Positions 44,632-55,447 of a stretch of DNA of 64,000 nucleotides are shown here, piece after piece. The stretch is taken from positions 55,910-119,909 of the forward strand of contig NZ_RJUB01000007.1 of the NCBI RefSeq assembly GCF_024343615.1, written 5' to 3'. Position 1 is the stretch's first letter. Every line of letters starts with the position of its first letter. The position numbers and the translations under genes are program-made. A model generated the notes under the pieces. That model saw nothing but the letters and a program-made list of their open reading frames with translations, searched no databases and had not been told where the DNA came from. This DNA is from Ferruginibacter sp. HRS2-29 (GTDB lineage Bacteria; Bacteroidota; Bacteroidia; Chitinophagales; Chitinophagaceae).

Positions 44632-44817
44632 CGATGGTAAAATGAATCCTTCCGTTGGTTGTTTGAAATGGCTGTATCCAAATGGAATGACTTTCTTTTG
44701 GTAGATGCCGGATGCTGGATGTTCGTAATAGTTGATGTCGCTTAGTTCTTCGCTACGATAACCAGTAACCAGCATCCAGTAACCAGCATCCTTTTAACAC
44801 AAATCAATCTTTTTACC

Positions 44818-45102
44818 ATGACCTTCTTCAACATCATGTGGGGCATTGATGCCATCACCGCCTCTGTAGTATTGATCTTCTTTTTTATCGGCATGGCCGA
44901 TGGCACTGTAAGCGGCACCAACCTTGGGTTATGGACCATGATCATAGCAGTATTGATCGTGGTATTATTTGGAAGCCTTTGGCTGCGAGGCAATGGTTAT
45001 CCGGGTTTTGCCATGCTGCTCACATTGATACTGGCGATACCGGCATTGCTTTTTGTATTGTATTTTGGTATTGCGATACTTACAAAGCAACGCTGGAATT
45101 GA
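44818..45102 (+). CDS. Small membrane protein, 94 residues
   Basis: Three hydrophobic helices: ITASVVLIFFFIGMADG, GLWTMIIAVLIVVLFGSLWL and YPGFAMLLTLILAIPALLFV, with a short basic end (TKQRWN). The family is not recognised. The gap before it (44632-44817) contains ACCAGTAACCAGCATCC-type repeats and their inverse but no gene. A CTCCGGGG terminator follows. Confidence 0.7.
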   Translation: MTFFNIMWGIDAITASVVLIFFFIGMADGTVSGTNLGLWTMIIAVLIVVLFGSLWLRGNGYPGFAMLLTLILAIPALLFVLYFGIAILTKQRWN

Positions 45103-45106
45103 GGTG

Positions 45107-45142
45107 AAAACCCCGGAGGTTTGAGGAAAACCTCCGGGGTTT
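45107..45142. terminator. Terminator between convergent genes
   Basis: AAAACCCCGGAGGTTT and AAAACCTCCGGGGTTT are exact inverted copies separated by four bases; it could stop transcription in both directions. Confidence 0.8.
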
Positions 45143-45157
45143 GTCTTTGCGTGAAAA

Positions 45158-46429
45158 TTATTTTGCTTTCCCTGCCGAATACCCCCTCACCGCATAATAT
45201 AATATATACAGATAGGCTGGCAACATGCAAATGAGAAATGCCGTATGATTGCTGGCAATATTTTTATCTTTCAATACAGTATATAACATTGGAAAGATGG
45301 CGCCACCAACGATTCCCATGATGAGCAATGCAGAACCGATCTTGGTGAATTTCCCAAGTCCGGCAATGGCCAGCGGAAAGATAGCAGGCCACATAAGTGC
45401 ATTTGATAGCCCGAGCAATGCGATAAAAATGATGGCCGTATAACCACCCGTTGCAAAAACGCAGATGCTGAATGTGGCGCCGAGTATGGCTGATACGGCA
45501 AGCGCATTTTGTTGCGAAAGATATTTCGGTATACAAATGATGCCGATGATATAACCCAGCAGCATCGCCAGTAAAGTATAGGTAGTAAAAAATTTGGTTT
45601 CGTCGAGCGGGATGCCAAGTTCTCTTCCGTATGCGCCAATAGCATCCCCTGCCATCACTTCCACACCAACATATAAAAAGAGGCAAAGCACACCCAACAT
45701 AAGATGCTTGTATTGAAATACGCTTGTTTTGACAACAGCCGTATTATTTTCCAAAGGTTGATCTTCATCGATATTGATTTCCGGCAGCTTCGATCGTTTG
45801 ATCATAAAAGCAAGCAATACCAATATTACGGCCAATACGATGTACGGCGGGATGACCTTTACTGCCAGCTGATCCAGCAATTGTGCTTTCAATACGGGGT
45901 CGGTGGTTTTACTGACTTCCGTTTCTATTGCGGTAGCATTTTTAAGAATAAGCGATGCCAGTATCAACGGGCTCAACATCCCGGCGATCTTATTGCAGAT
46001 GCCCATGATGCTGATACGTTTGGCGGCGCTTTCGATAGGTCCCACAATGCTTATGTAGGGATTGGAGGCTGTTTGTAACAAGGCCAATCCAGTGCCCTGA
46101 ATAAATAATCCCGTAAGAAACAAGCCAAAATTTCTGGCATTAGCCGCAGGAATAAAAATAAGCGAGCCGGCAGCTATTACTACCAAACCCAGCGCCATGC
46201 CGTTTTTGAAGCCGGTCTTTTTGAGAATGATGGAAGAAGGGATCGCAAGAAAAAAGTAGGCGATGTAAAATGCGAATGTTACAAAAAATGCCTGTGTATC
46301 ATTTTCCAGCTCGCACACGAGCTTAAGAAACTGTATCAGTGCGCCGTTCAGCCAGGTAACGAATCCAAATACGAAGAACAAGATGCCAATGATGACGATG
46401 GCATAATAGTTAGTTTCTTTTTTCTGCAT
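45158..46429 (-). CDS. Sugar:proton symporter, FucP-like MFS
   Basis: An MFS transporter of 423 residues with about twelve hydrophobic helices. The N-terminus (VIIGILFFVFGFVTWLNGAL, then AFYIAYFFLAIPSSIILKK) and the LLQTASNPYISIVGP motif are typical of the FucP/GluP sugar branch. The loop after helix 6 is the usual hydrophilic linker. It likely imports the free sugar released by the surrounding locus; with GH109 and a hexosamine kinase nearby, an N-acetylhexosamine is the best guess. It is divergent from the GH109-type gene, with a LacI-type operator between them. Confidence 0.9.
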   Translation of the reverse strand: MQKKETNYYAIVIIGILFFVFGFVTWLNGALIQFLKLVCELENDTQAFFVTFAFYIAYFFLAIPSSIILKKTGFKNGMALGLVVIAAGSLIFIPAANARNFGLFLTGLFIQGTGLALLQTASNPYISIVGPIESAAKRISIMGICNKIAGMLSPLILASLILKNATAIETEVSKTTDPVLKAQLLDQLAVKVIPPYIVLAVILVLLAFMIKRSKLPEINIDEDQPLENNTAVVKTSVFQYKHLMLGVLCLFLYVGVEVMAGDAIGAYGRELGIPLDETKFFTTYTLLAMLLGYIIGIICIPKYLSQQNALAVSAILGATFSICVFATGGYTAIIFIALLGLSNALMWPAIFPLAIAGLGKFTKIGSALLIMGIVGGAIFPMLYTVLKDKNIASNHTAFLICMLPAYLYILYYAVRGYSAGKAK

Positions 46430-46497
46430 GACTGGCTTTTAATGATGAATTGGAAAAATACAACTACTCATTGATTAATGATACACTCAAATTGCAT

Positions 46498-46507
46498 CAA
46501 ACGTTTG
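46498..46507. promoter_or_regulatory. LacI-type operator, transporter/GH109 divergent promoter
   Basis: CAAACGTTTG, a perfect palindrome matching the sites at 50362-50392 and 55307-55337. It lies 57 bases before the GH109-type gene and 69 before the transporter gene. A TAAGTTTG -7-like element follows at 46534-46541. Confidence 0.65.
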
Positions 46508-46542
46508 CACAACAAATCATGAGCAGCAAAGCATAAGTTTGA

Positions 46543-47952
<1,410 letters not shown>

Positions 47953-47991
47953 ATATTTTTGCGTAAGCGCAATCGTTTAGATTTTATCCAT

Positions 47992-48024
47992 AATTCCGGT
48001 ATTTCCATATCGGAATTTTTTTTT
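47992..48024 (+). terminator. Terminator after the GH109-like gene
   Basis: AATTCCG and CGGAATT form a 7-bp stem followed by a run of T residues. Confidence 0.8.
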
Positions 48025-48114
48025 GAAAAATAAGAAATAAGGAAAACAAATAAGGAATAGGAAAGGTACGTACTATTAAAGATCTCAGACAGAGTGAACT
48101 CACTTTCTTATTCC

Positions 48115-49158
48115 TTAAAAGCTAAGCTCGCTTTCTTTTTCGATCAGGAGTTTAAGCAGTACCGCCTGGTTATTGGCCCTCACAAAATTATGCCCTTCGT
48201 AAGCAGCGCCATAGTACTGGTCGTTGTTGAGGTGGTCTGTAATGAACCGCAGCGCCTGCATGTAGATCATGAATTTGCCGGCATAAACAAAATGTTGTTT
48301 TTCTTTTTCTGTAAGCTCAGCAGACATTTCGCTGAGATAGCCTGCCCTGATGGCGTTGAAATATTCATTGCGTATGGTGATCCTGCTAAAGTCTTTCTCC
48401 TCTTCGTTTACGGGTGAGAGATAGGTACGCATCATATCTCCCACATCGCTGATGAAATAACCGGGCATCACAGTGTCCAGGTCAATCACGCAAAGGCCAT
48501 TGTCGTTGTCATCAAAAAGTACATTGCTGATTTTGGTATCGTGATGGGTTACCCGTTTTTTAAATTCTCCCGACCGGCAGATCTCTTCGTAAGTGTCGGC
48601 GATATTTTTTTGCGATTTCAGGTAATCAATGATCGTTTCTGCTTCCTTTATTCTTTCCTGGTTGCCGTTTTTTAAAGCATCTTCAAATTGGGCATAACGC
48701 AAAGTAAGGTTGTGAAAATCGGGTAGTGTCGTATTTAATCTTTCCGAAGGAAAACCCGCCAGCAACCTGGTAAAGCGTCCGAACTGGGCAGCAGCTTCAT
48801 AAGCCTGCTGAGTGCTGTTCACCACATCTATGCTGTGCGAATTTTTTACAAAATTAAAAGAACGGTAATAACCCGAATCGGGCAGATGAAGCATGTCTTC
48901 ATTTCCAAGGGTACGTTCCGGCATCACAAAAAGATAGTCAGGATATTTTTCTGCAAGATAAGTCCCGATCATGTGCAGGTTATCCGCTATCTGCTGCGGA
49001 GCCTTGAAGATATTATGATTGATGCGTTGCAGGATAAAATTATCATCCCCGGAATTCACCAGCCAGGTATGGTTGATAAGCCCGGTGCCAAAGGGTTTTA
49101 CCTTAGCCGTGTTTTCATCCAGCCCATAAGCGGTTAGAATAGTTTGCATCATACTCAT
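48115..49158 (-). CDS. Aminoglycoside phosphotransferase-fold kinase, NahK-like
   Basis: A kinase of 347 residues. It starts with FGTGLINHTWLVNSGDDNFI and has NFILQRINHNIFKAP, the catalytic loop THHDTKISNVLFDD and the metal-binding VIDLDTVMPG motif. The overall pattern resembles N-acetylhexosamine 1-kinase, which phosphorylates GalNAc or GlcNAc at C1 for entry into central metabolism. Together with the GH109-like gene and the FucP-type transporter this makes a coherent amino-sugar route. A GCAAACGCTTGC operator-like site lies 53 bases upstream. Confidence 0.85.
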   Translation of the reverse strand: MSMMQTILTAYGLDENTAKVKPFGTGLINHTWLVNSGDDNFILQRINHNIFKAPQQIADNLHMIGTYLAEKYPDYLFVMPERTLGNEDMLHLPDSGYYRSFNFVKNSHSIDVVNSTQQAYEAAAQFGRFTRLLAGFPSERLNTTLPDFHNLTLRYAQFEDALKNGNQERIKEAETIIDYLKSQKNIADTYEEICRSGEFKKRVTHHDTKISNVLFDDNDNGLCVIDLDTVMPGYFISDVGDMMRTYLSPVNEEEKDFSRITIRNEYFNAIRAGYLSEMSAELTEKEKQHFVYAGKFMIYMQALRFITDHLNNDQYYGAAYEGHNFVRANNQAVLLKLLIEKESELSF

Positions 49159-49210
49159 TCAATAAAATATCAGGCTATGAAAGTATTACATGTTTATGGC
49201 TTAATGAAGT

Positions 49211-49222
49211 GCAAACGCTTGC
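49211..49222. promoter_or_regulatory. LacI-type operator before the kinase gene
   Basis: GCAAACGCTTGC, a near-palindrome of the same type as the other sites in this locus, 53 bases before the kinase start codon. No second site 21 bases away is evident. Confidence 0.55.
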
Positions 49223-49292
49223 GGGAAAGTTTAGATGAGTTTAGGGATTTGGGTTTAGACCCCAAAGAGAATGACCCTCTAATCCCTAATCT

Positions 49293-50327
49293 CTAAACTC
49301 CTTCATGAATTACTAACTGCGATTCGAGGATGATCTTATAATAAGTGGTATTGATAGCTTCGTTGTCTGCATTCGTTTTTCGCTGAAGCAGATCAATGAG
49401 TGTTTCCGTAGCTTTTTGTCCTTGCTGATACGGAAACTGCTCTACCGATGCCATTGGCGGGTAGGCAGTATAATGACTGATGGGAAGATTGGCGTAAGAG
49501 ACAAAACAGATATCCTTATTGATCTTCAGTTTCATCTTACGTGCCTGTTGTACGGCATCCATGGCTACATAATCATTGAAAGTAACTATGGCTGTGGGTT
49601 TTCGTTTGCCTGTCAGCAATTTTTCAGTAGCGGCGCATACACTTTCTTTGGTAAGATCGCTGTTCAGTACCAGGCCTGCATCATACTTCAGCCTGCTTTT
49701 GATCATTGCCTGAATATATCCATCCAGTCTTTCTTTGGTAGCGGGTAATTTTTCCGGGCCATTGATCATACCGATGATACGGTGGCCTTTTTTGAGTAAA
49801 AAATTGATGGCCTGTACAGTGCCGTTGATCATGTTGCAGGCTACATAATGAATGTTGGGGATCTTTGGGATGCGATCAAAAAAAACGATCGGGATATTAT
49901 AACGCTGAAGCGCTTCAAAGTGTTCGTAGTTGTTGGTATTTTTTGAAATTGAGATCAAAAGGCCGTCCACACGATGTTTCTTCATCGTTTCTATCAGCTG
50001 TTTTTCTTTGTCGACACTGTCGTGCGACTGTCCTAACAGTACCGTGTAGCCGCTTTTATGTGCCGCGTCTTCAATACCGCTGATGGCGGAAGAAAAGAAT
50101 GCTTCGCTCAGTTCCGGCAATATCACACCTATGGTGAATGTTTTTCCCTGCTGAAAAAAGATGGCTGTCTGGTTAGGTTCGTATTGTAATTGCTTCGCCA
50201 ATTCCTGCACCCTTGTCTTTGTACGCAGGCCTATACTGGGATGGTCATGCAACGCACGCGACACGGTAGAAATGGAAATATTCAGCTGTTTGGCAATTTC
50301 TTTTATGGTAGGCAATGTTTTTTTCAT
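49293..50327 (-). CDS. LacI family transcriptional regulator
   Basis: A regulator of 344 residues with an N-terminal HTH (TIKEIAKQLNISISTVSRAL, then HDHPSIG) and a periplasmic-binding-protein-like effector domain (FTIGVILPELSEAFFSSAI; GHRIIGMINGPEKLPATKER; PTAIVTFNDYVAMDAVQQAR). It probably represses the surrounding sugar locus until an amino-sugar ligand is bound. Two operator-like palindromes 21 bp apart lie 35-65 bases upstream of its start, in the divergent promoter shared with the DUF5009 gene, so it likely regulates itself. The ATG at 50327 is preferred to a TTG just before it. Confidence 0.93.
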   Translation of the reverse strand: MKKTLPTIKEIAKQLNISISTVSRALHDHPSIGLRTKTRVQELAKQLQYEPNQTAIFFQQGKTFTIGVILPELSEAFFSSAISGIEDAAHKSGYTVLLGQSHDSVDKEKQLIETMKKHRVDGLLISISKNTNNYEHFEALQRYNIPIVFFDRIPKIPNIHYVACNMINGTVQAINFLLKKGHRIIGMINGPEKLPATKERLDGYIQAMIKSRLKYDAGLVLNSDLTKESVCAATEKLLTGKRKPTAIVTFNDYVAMDAVQQARKMKLKINKDICFVSYANLPISHYTAYPPMASVEQFPYQQGQKATETLIDLLQRKTNADNEAINTTYYKIILESQLVIHEGV

Positions 50328-50361
50328 CAATTTAAGCTATCCGTAAGATAATAATTTTACG

Positions 50362-50392
50362 CAAACGCTTGACTTATTATTTCAAACGTTTG
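50362..50392. promoter_or_regulatory. Paired LacI-type operators, lacI/DUF5009 divergent promoter
   Basis: CAAACGCTTG (50362-50371) and CAAACGTTTG (50383-50392) start 21 bases apart; a degenerate third site CATACGTTTA follows at 50403. The spacing places the sites on the same face of the helix. Confidence 0.7.
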
Positions 50393-50452
50393 TATTCGTT
50401 TACATACGTTTACCGTTTATTGCAAACCGCACAACTATGCTTAATTTACCGG

Positions 50453-51568
50453 ATGCCATCCATTCAAGCAAATAACAATTCAAACCGGTTGCTCTCGCTC
50501 GATGTCATGCGTGGCCTCATCATGATCCTGCTGGCAGCGGAAAGCTGCATGGTATACGAATCCCTGTCGGCCCTCGAAATACATGGTTTTGCCGGAGTTA
50601 TAGTGCAGCAGTTCTTTCATCATCCCTGGCATGGCCTTCGCTTCTGGGATCTTGTACAGCCCGCATTTATGACGATGGCCGGGGCATCCCTGTTTATTTC
50701 TTTTCATTACAAAAAAATGAAAGGCATCAGCTGGAAAGAGAATTTCCGGCATATCGCCATCCGGTGTTTCAGATTATTTTTATTCGGTACAGCGTTGCAT
50801 TGCGTCTATGCGGGACGGTTAGTTTGGGAATTATGGAATGTGCTTACACAGCTGTCAGTTACTACCATCATAGCTTATATGATCATACAAAAATCCGATC
50901 GGTTCCAGGTTATTTTTTCAATAGCATTATTGCTGCTCACCGAATTATTATACCGCTATGTGCCCGCAGATGGATACACAGAGCCATTTGTAAGCGGTAA
51001 AAATTTCGGTAACTGGATGGACATGATCCTTATGGGCAAGGTAAATACCGACGGATGGGTCGCCATCAACATCATTCCCACCGCTGCACATACCATCTGG
51101 GGAGTGTTGGCGGGCAAACTGCTGATCAGCGCAAATTCTTCTTCCCGAAAAATAACAGTGTTGCTGATAGCTGCTGCAATATGTCTCTTGCTGGGGTACA
51201 CACTTGATCTTACTGATATCACCCCCATCATCAAACGCATCAGTACCAGTTCATTTGTATTGGTATCCGGCGGCTGGGTGTTGCTGATAATGGCATTGCT
51301 TTACTGGATCACCGATGTCAGGCACTACAACCGTTTTGCATGGATATTCGTGGTGATTGGAATGAATGCTATTTTCATTTATTTATTCTTCGAAACAGCC
51401 GGCCACCAATGGCTCAATCCCGTGATAGCCGTATTTGTAAAGGGTTTTGCAGGTTTTACGGGAATGCAGGAAAAATGGCTGGATGTATGCTCCGCGATCG
51501 TTACGCTTTTTGCCGAATGGTATCTTTGTTTATGGTTGTATAAAAAGAAAATATTTTTCAAGCTATGA
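50453..51568 (+). CDS. DUF5009 / HGSNAT-like membrane protein
   Basis: A membrane protein of 371 residues. It starts with SNRLLSLDVMRGLIMILLAA, the RLxSLDxxRG motif of the heparan-alpha-glucosaminide N-acetyltransferase-like (NagX/DUF5009) group, and has about ten hydrophobic helices, with HH near residue 60 (QQFFHHPWHGLRFWDLVQPA). Relatives may acetylate amino sugars across the membrane; in this locus an N-acetylhexosamine role would fit. The ATG at 50453 is chosen; longer frames start inside the operator. The stop overlaps the next gene by four bases. Confidence 0.83.
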   Translation: MPSIQANNNSNRLLSLDVMRGLIMILLAAESCMVYESLSALEIHGFAGVIVQQFFHHPWHGLRFWDLVQPAFMTMAGASLFISFHYKKMKGISWKENFRHIAIRCFRLFLFGTALHCVYAGRLVWELWNVLTQLSVTTIIAYMIIQKSDRFQVIFSIALLLLTELLYRYVPADGYTEPFVSGKNFGNWMDMILMGKVNTDGWVAINIIPTAAHTIWGVLAGKLLISANSSSRKITVLLIAAAICLLLGYTLDLTDITPIIKRISTSSFVLVSGGWVLLIMALLYWITDVRHYNRFAWIFVVIGMNAIFIYLFFETAGHQWLNPVIAVFVKGFAGFTGMQEKWLDVCSAIVTLFAEWYLCLWLYKKKIFFKL

Positions 51569-53067
51569 CGAAAAAAACACTATTGCTGTTGACATGCCTG
51601 GTTGTTACATTGGCATCTGCCGCTCAACTTAAAACAATCCGTTATGAACCCGATGATACAGATTTTACCAATCCTGAGCGTGGATTTTATATCCCTTCGG
51701 GAACAAGATCAAGTAAGTTTGTGCCACTGGATATCAGGCAGCTACTGCAATACCGGAAGCAGCCACAGAAGCTGGGTTCAGCTACCTATTCCGTAAATGT
51801 CTCCTTGCTGTATCGTGGATACGAACTGGATGATTTTGTCAATAAGCCTTTGTCTGCGGATTTTTTAAAAAATCTTCAGTCCGACTTTGATGTTGTAAGA
51901 AAAGCCGGTTTGAAAATGATCCTTCGTTTTGCTTACACCAACACCACCCATGGCGGCGATTGCACGGATGAGTATAAGATATGCCCGCCATACGGGGATG
52001 CGCCACGGGAGGTGACTTTCAATCATATCAGCCAATTGAAACCGTTGCTTAAAAAAAATGCAGATGTAATAGCGGTGCTGCAGGAAGGGTTCATCGGCAT
52101 CTGGGGAGAAAATTATTTTACGGATCACTGGGGCGACGCTTCTACAAGCGAACTGAAGATCATCGCGGATAGCAGCTGGGCACACCGCAATCAATTGCTG
52201 AAAGCTTTGCTGGATGCGATGTCCGACTCGAGGATGGTGCAGGTGCGTACCCCGCAGATCAAACAAAGGTTTGTGTATGGAGTTGCAGCAACTGTTACTT
52301 CCGCACCGCTGAACGAAAAAACGATCTTCACCAAAAAAGACGCGGCAAGGGTTGGGTTTCACAATGATTGTTTTTTGGCGAGTGAAGATGATTACGGAAC
52401 TTTTTATGATTATGGAAATTCGGCAGGTAAACGTGATACCGCCAATAAACGATTGAGAAATTACTTCGAAGCCGATAGCCGTTATGTAGCAGTGGGAGGC
52501 GAAACCTGCGATGATGCCTATAGTCCTCAGAACGACTGTGCCCCATTTGGAATAGCCGAACAGGAAATGGCGTCTATGCATTACAGTTATCTTAATGCTG
52601 CTTACAATAACCAGGTGAATAATGACTGGGATTCGCTGGGATGTATGAAAGCGATCAAACAAAAACTTGGATATAGGTTGGTATTGAAAAAAAACGTTTT
52701 TCCCATATCTGTTTCGCAAGGCGGAAAATTACCGGTACAGATCAATATGGCAAACATCGGGTTTGCAGCGCCCTATAATCCACGGCCGGTGCAGCTTGTA
52801 TTGCGTAACAAACAAAATGGAAAGACATTTACGCTTCTTTTCAATACTTCTGTAAAAAGGTGGTATACGGGGAACATTCGTCTTAAACAATCTTTCAGTT
52901 TGCCGAAAGGAATTACTGCCGGCCAATATGAATTATTATTGAACCTTCCTGATGGATACGCTTCATTGCAAAATGATCCCTCCTATAGTATCCGGTTGGC
53001 CAATACGGATGTATGGGAACCTGCCACAGGATACAATAAACTTTTGCATGTGGTGGAGGTGAAATGA
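51565..53067 (+). CDS. DUF4874/DUF4832 protein, putative glycosidase (first paralogue)
   Basis: An exported protein of 500 residues (signal peptide KTLLLLTCLVVTLASAAQ). The N-terminal domain opens with DFTNPERGFY (about 33-42) and a TIM-barrel-like pattern (MILRFAYTNTTHGGD). VLQEGFIGIWGENYF (172-186) places a conserved Glu in a loop after a strand, as in glycoside hydrolases. The RVGFHNDCFLASEDDYGTFY and GGETCDD motifs follow. The C-terminal domain is a beta-sandwich (LVLRNKQNGKTFTLLFN; YSIRLANTDVWEP). The catalytic role is inferred from fold and context only. ATGA overlap with the upstream membrane protein shows translational coupling. Confidence 0.85.
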   Translation: MTKKTLLLLTCLVVTLASAAQLKTIRYEPDDTDFTNPERGFYIPSGTRSSKFVPLDIRQLLQYRKQPQKLGSATYSVNVSLLYRGYELDDFVNKPLSADFLKNLQSDFDVVRKAGLKMILRFAYTNTTHGGDCTDEYKICPPYGDAPREVTFNHISQLKPLLKKNADVIAVLQEGFIGIWGENYFTDHWGDASTSELKIIADSSWAHRNQLLKALLDAMSDSRMVQVRTPQIKQRFVYGVAATVTSAPLNEKTIFTKKDAARVGFHNDCFLASEDDYGTFYDYGNSAGKRDTANKRLRNYFEADSRYVAVGGETCDDAYSPQNDCAPFGIAEQEMASMHYSYLNAAYNNQVNNDWDSLGCMKAIKQKLGYRLVLKKNVFPISVSQGGKLPVQINMANIGFAAPYNPRPVQLVLRNKQNGKTFTLLFNTSVKRWYTGNIRLKQSFSLPKGITAGQYELLLNLPDGYASLQNDPSYSIRLANTDVWEPATGYNKLLHVVEVK

Positions 53068-53104
53068 GCCGGATGAAAGTACGTTCAACCAGAAAGGTTT
53101 TTTA

Positions 53105-53187
53105 ACCGCAGAGAAAAGAGAGAGCGGAGTTTACGCAGAGCATAATAATATCTCTGCGTAAACTCCGCTCTCTCTTTTCTCTGTGGT
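53105..53187. repeat. ACCGCAGAGAAAAGAGAGAG palindrome, 36-bp arms
   Basis: Arms 53105-53140 and 53152-53187 pair over 36 bases with one mismatch; 11-base loop. It lies between convergent genes and probably terminates both. Confidence 0.85.
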
Positions 53188-53193
53188 GAGGCC

Positions 53194-55020
53194 TTACCGG
53201 ATCAATACTTTAAACGAACTGCTGGATCTGTTTTCCACGATCGTCACAGTCACTAATCCTGTGGCGGCTTTCAGCGCCCGGATGTCTATCCTTTCAAACG
53301 TAGTATTCTTCACATTCTTAAGCAATAGCAGACGCCCATTTACATCTGTGATGCGTATAACGGCGTCGGTTACCTGCTTTCCGAAATTGATATTAACCTT
53401 ATCGGTTGCCGGGTTTGGATAAATGCTGAATTCCGGGATGATAACTTGCTCCTGTGGAGCTGCCGTTCTGAATGCTCCGCTTTGTACTTCATAACAGCCG
53501 ATGTCTACACGGCCATCTCTTTTTCTTGTTGAATAATCCCTGTCGGTGGTTCCAGAAGCATTTGAGTCATAAGTTACATCGCCTTTATTTTTTGCGGATG
53601 CAGAAGAAGTGAGCGCAAAGTCAAAACTTCCTGCATTCACGAAACCCGGAGCGCCTACAACTGCATTGGAGTCCAGCGTGGTTTGTGTAGTAAACTGGGC
53701 GGGCGAATATGAGCCGGTGGTAGAGCTTCCATTGAAGCTGGTTCCGGTAAGATCCATGATGAAAGTAGTGCTGCCATCCCTGTAATAAAGATTGTAATTG
53801 GATGCATAGCTGGCAACAGAATAGCCGCTTAGCGCAACCAGGGCTTTTTTATTGTTGCTCGCATACACGATGTTGTTTTTGAAAGTAGTACCATTGATAT
53901 TCTGAAGATGCACTTCGCCCCCAAAGTTGTCAGCAGCTGTGCCAACCGCAACTCCATTAATGGTGGTTACGCCATTAACCACAGCGCCCGTCCTGTTTTT
54001 ATAAAAAGTATTATTGAAGATCTTGGTATTCTGAATGGCGTTACCTGCGAGGTTGGTGCCGAAGTAAGCGCCGGCAATCACATTATTATAAATGAGATTG
54101 TTGTTGATCACATGTCCGCCGGGAGTTGTAGCGCCCACCCCTGTAGGTTGTTCGCCACCAACGGAAATGCCTACGCCGCTTTGATATACTTCATTTTTTT
54201 CAACGCGGATGTTGATAGCGCCATCCAGATAGATGCCGGCGCTGTTGGCCACGGCGCTCATGCAATGATGTACTTCGTTGCCGATGATCGTACCATTGCG
54301 TGCCTGGTTCACGCCGGAAGGTGCGCCGGTACTGGTATAATTGCCTGCTGCAACAATACCGATGTTGGCAATGTCGTAGATCAGGTTTCCATCTACAATA
54401 AACCCGTTCACATTTCCTGTAATAGTAACTGCTTCGCCCCAGCCGGTAGCACAATTTTCAACATTGTTGTCCAGCAATGTGATGTTGGTCAAAGCAGTTG
54501 CGCTGTTGCCTTCCACTTTGATGGCATTGGTAACAGTACCGCTGTTTGGAGGGATAGAATCAAGGTCATTGCTTACCCAGCCGATGTTTTCAAATGAACA
54601 ATTCTTAATCGTGATATTGTTGCCCGAGCCAAGCACCCATGCACCTTTGCTGCCATTCCCGATATTGTTGGCAAACGTAATGCCATCGATGGTTACATTG
54701 CTGGTATTCACAATACCAAGCATGTATTTGAAAGAACCCGTACCACGGCCCGATGCATTTACAATGACTTCGGTGGCGCCCGTCTTTTGTAGTGTCAAAG
54801 CTTTGCTGATGTAAATTTCAGAGACTTCATTGTACGTACCACCCGATACATACACCGTTGCGCCGGCAGCTGCAGCCTGCACACCTTTTACGATCGTTTT
54901 GTAAGGATTGCCTGATGAGCCGGTACCCGTTACATCATTGCCGGTAACGGCTACGTACACCTGCGCATAACCTGAGCAGGCAAAAAAGATCAACATAAGG
55001 GAAGGAATAATTTTTTTCAT
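53194..55020 (-). CDS. Secreted right-handed beta-helix protein, T9SS type A
   Basis: A protein of 608 residues with a signal peptide (KIIPSLMLIFFACSGYAQ), a DUF1565-like N-terminus (VYVAVTGNDVTGTGSSGNPY, then TIVKGVQAAAAGATVYVSGG), beta-helix repeats (VTIDGITFANNIG; ITLLDNNVENCATGW; IRVEKNEVYQSG) and a T9SS type A sorting domain (FSIYPNPATDKVNINF... LLLLKNVKNTTF). Pectate-lyase-like folds of this kind often cut or bind polysaccharides. It is divergent from the susC gene, and an operator-like pair upstream links it to the LacI regulon. Confidence 0.87.
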   Translation of the reverse strand: MKKIIPSLMLIFFACSGYAQVYVAVTGNDVTGTGSSGNPYKTIVKGVQAAAAGATVYVSGGTYNEVSEIYISKALTLQKTGATEVIVNASGRGTGSFKYMLGIVNTSNVTIDGITFANNIGNGSKGAWVLGSGNNITIKNCSFENIGWVSNDLDSIPPNSGTVTNAIKVEGNSATALTNITLLDNNVENCATGWGEAVTITGNVNGFIVDGNLIYDIANIGIVAAGNYTSTGAPSGVNQARNGTIIGNEVHHCMSAVANSAGIYLDGAINIRVEKNEVYQSGVGISVGGEQPTGVGATTPGGHVINNNLIYNNVIAGAYFGTNLAGNAIQNTKIFNNTFYKNRTGAVVNGVTTINGVAVGTAADNFGGEVHLQNINGTTFKNNIVYASNNKKALVALSGYSVASYASNYNLYYRDGSTTFIMDLTGTSFNGSSTTGSYSPAQFTTQTTLDSNAVVGAPGFVNAGSFDFALTSSASAKNKGDVTYDSNASGTTDRDYSTRKRDGRVDIGCYEVQSGAFRTAAPQEQVIIPEFSIYPNPATDKVNINFGKQVTDAVIRITDVNGRLLLLKNVKNTTFERIDIRALKAATGLVTVTIVENRSSSSFKVLIR

Positions 55021-55116
55021 AAAGAAGATTTAGTGGTGATTAATGAATCAAATATTGACATTAATATTTTTAGATGAAAGAGCTGAAACCCTTTAGACAT
55101 AAGTATCCTGGCTACG

Positions 55117-55147
55117 CAATCGCTTGTTTGCGAAAGGCAATCGGTTG
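55117..55147. promoter_or_regulatory. Paired LacI-type operators before the beta-helix gene
   Basis: CAATCGCTTG (55117-55126) and CAATCGGTTG (55138-55147) start 21 bases apart, the same spacing as at 50362 and 55307. They lie about 100 bases upstream of the minus-strand gene at 53194-55020. Confidence 0.55.
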
Positions 55148-55306
55148 CGTGAAATTCTGGCACCAGTATTTTTACGATGATAACAGAACAAAAATTTCTT
55201 TGCGGGAAGACGGGAATAAAAATAAAAATAATTCTTGCTGTTTTCCCGGCAGATACCGGAAAACAGAGTGTTTCGTAACAGAGATCGTTTTTAGTCAAAA
55301 TTTACG

Positions 55307-55337
55307 CAACCGTTTGCCTGTAAATATCAAGCGTTTG
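55307..55337. promoter_or_regulatory. Paired LacI-type operators before susC
   Basis: CAACCGTTTG (55307-55316) and CAAGCGTTTG (55328-55337), again with starts 21 bases apart, about 110-140 bases before the susC start. Apart from these and the pair at 55117-55147, the 55021-55447 gap shows no gene. Confidence 0.65.
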
Positions 55338-55447
55338 CGTTGATTGAAATTCTGCACATGAAATCGTTGTTGTGTGGTATTCAAAAAAATAACATCATCT
55401 TAGAGTGGCAGATTGTCACACACAGTATTTATCCAAAACTTATATGC

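Noticed and set aside
47967..47980. GCAATCGTTTA sequence after the GH109-like gene as another LacI operator
   Set aside because: It is only a partial match, lies downstream of a gene and has no paired site.
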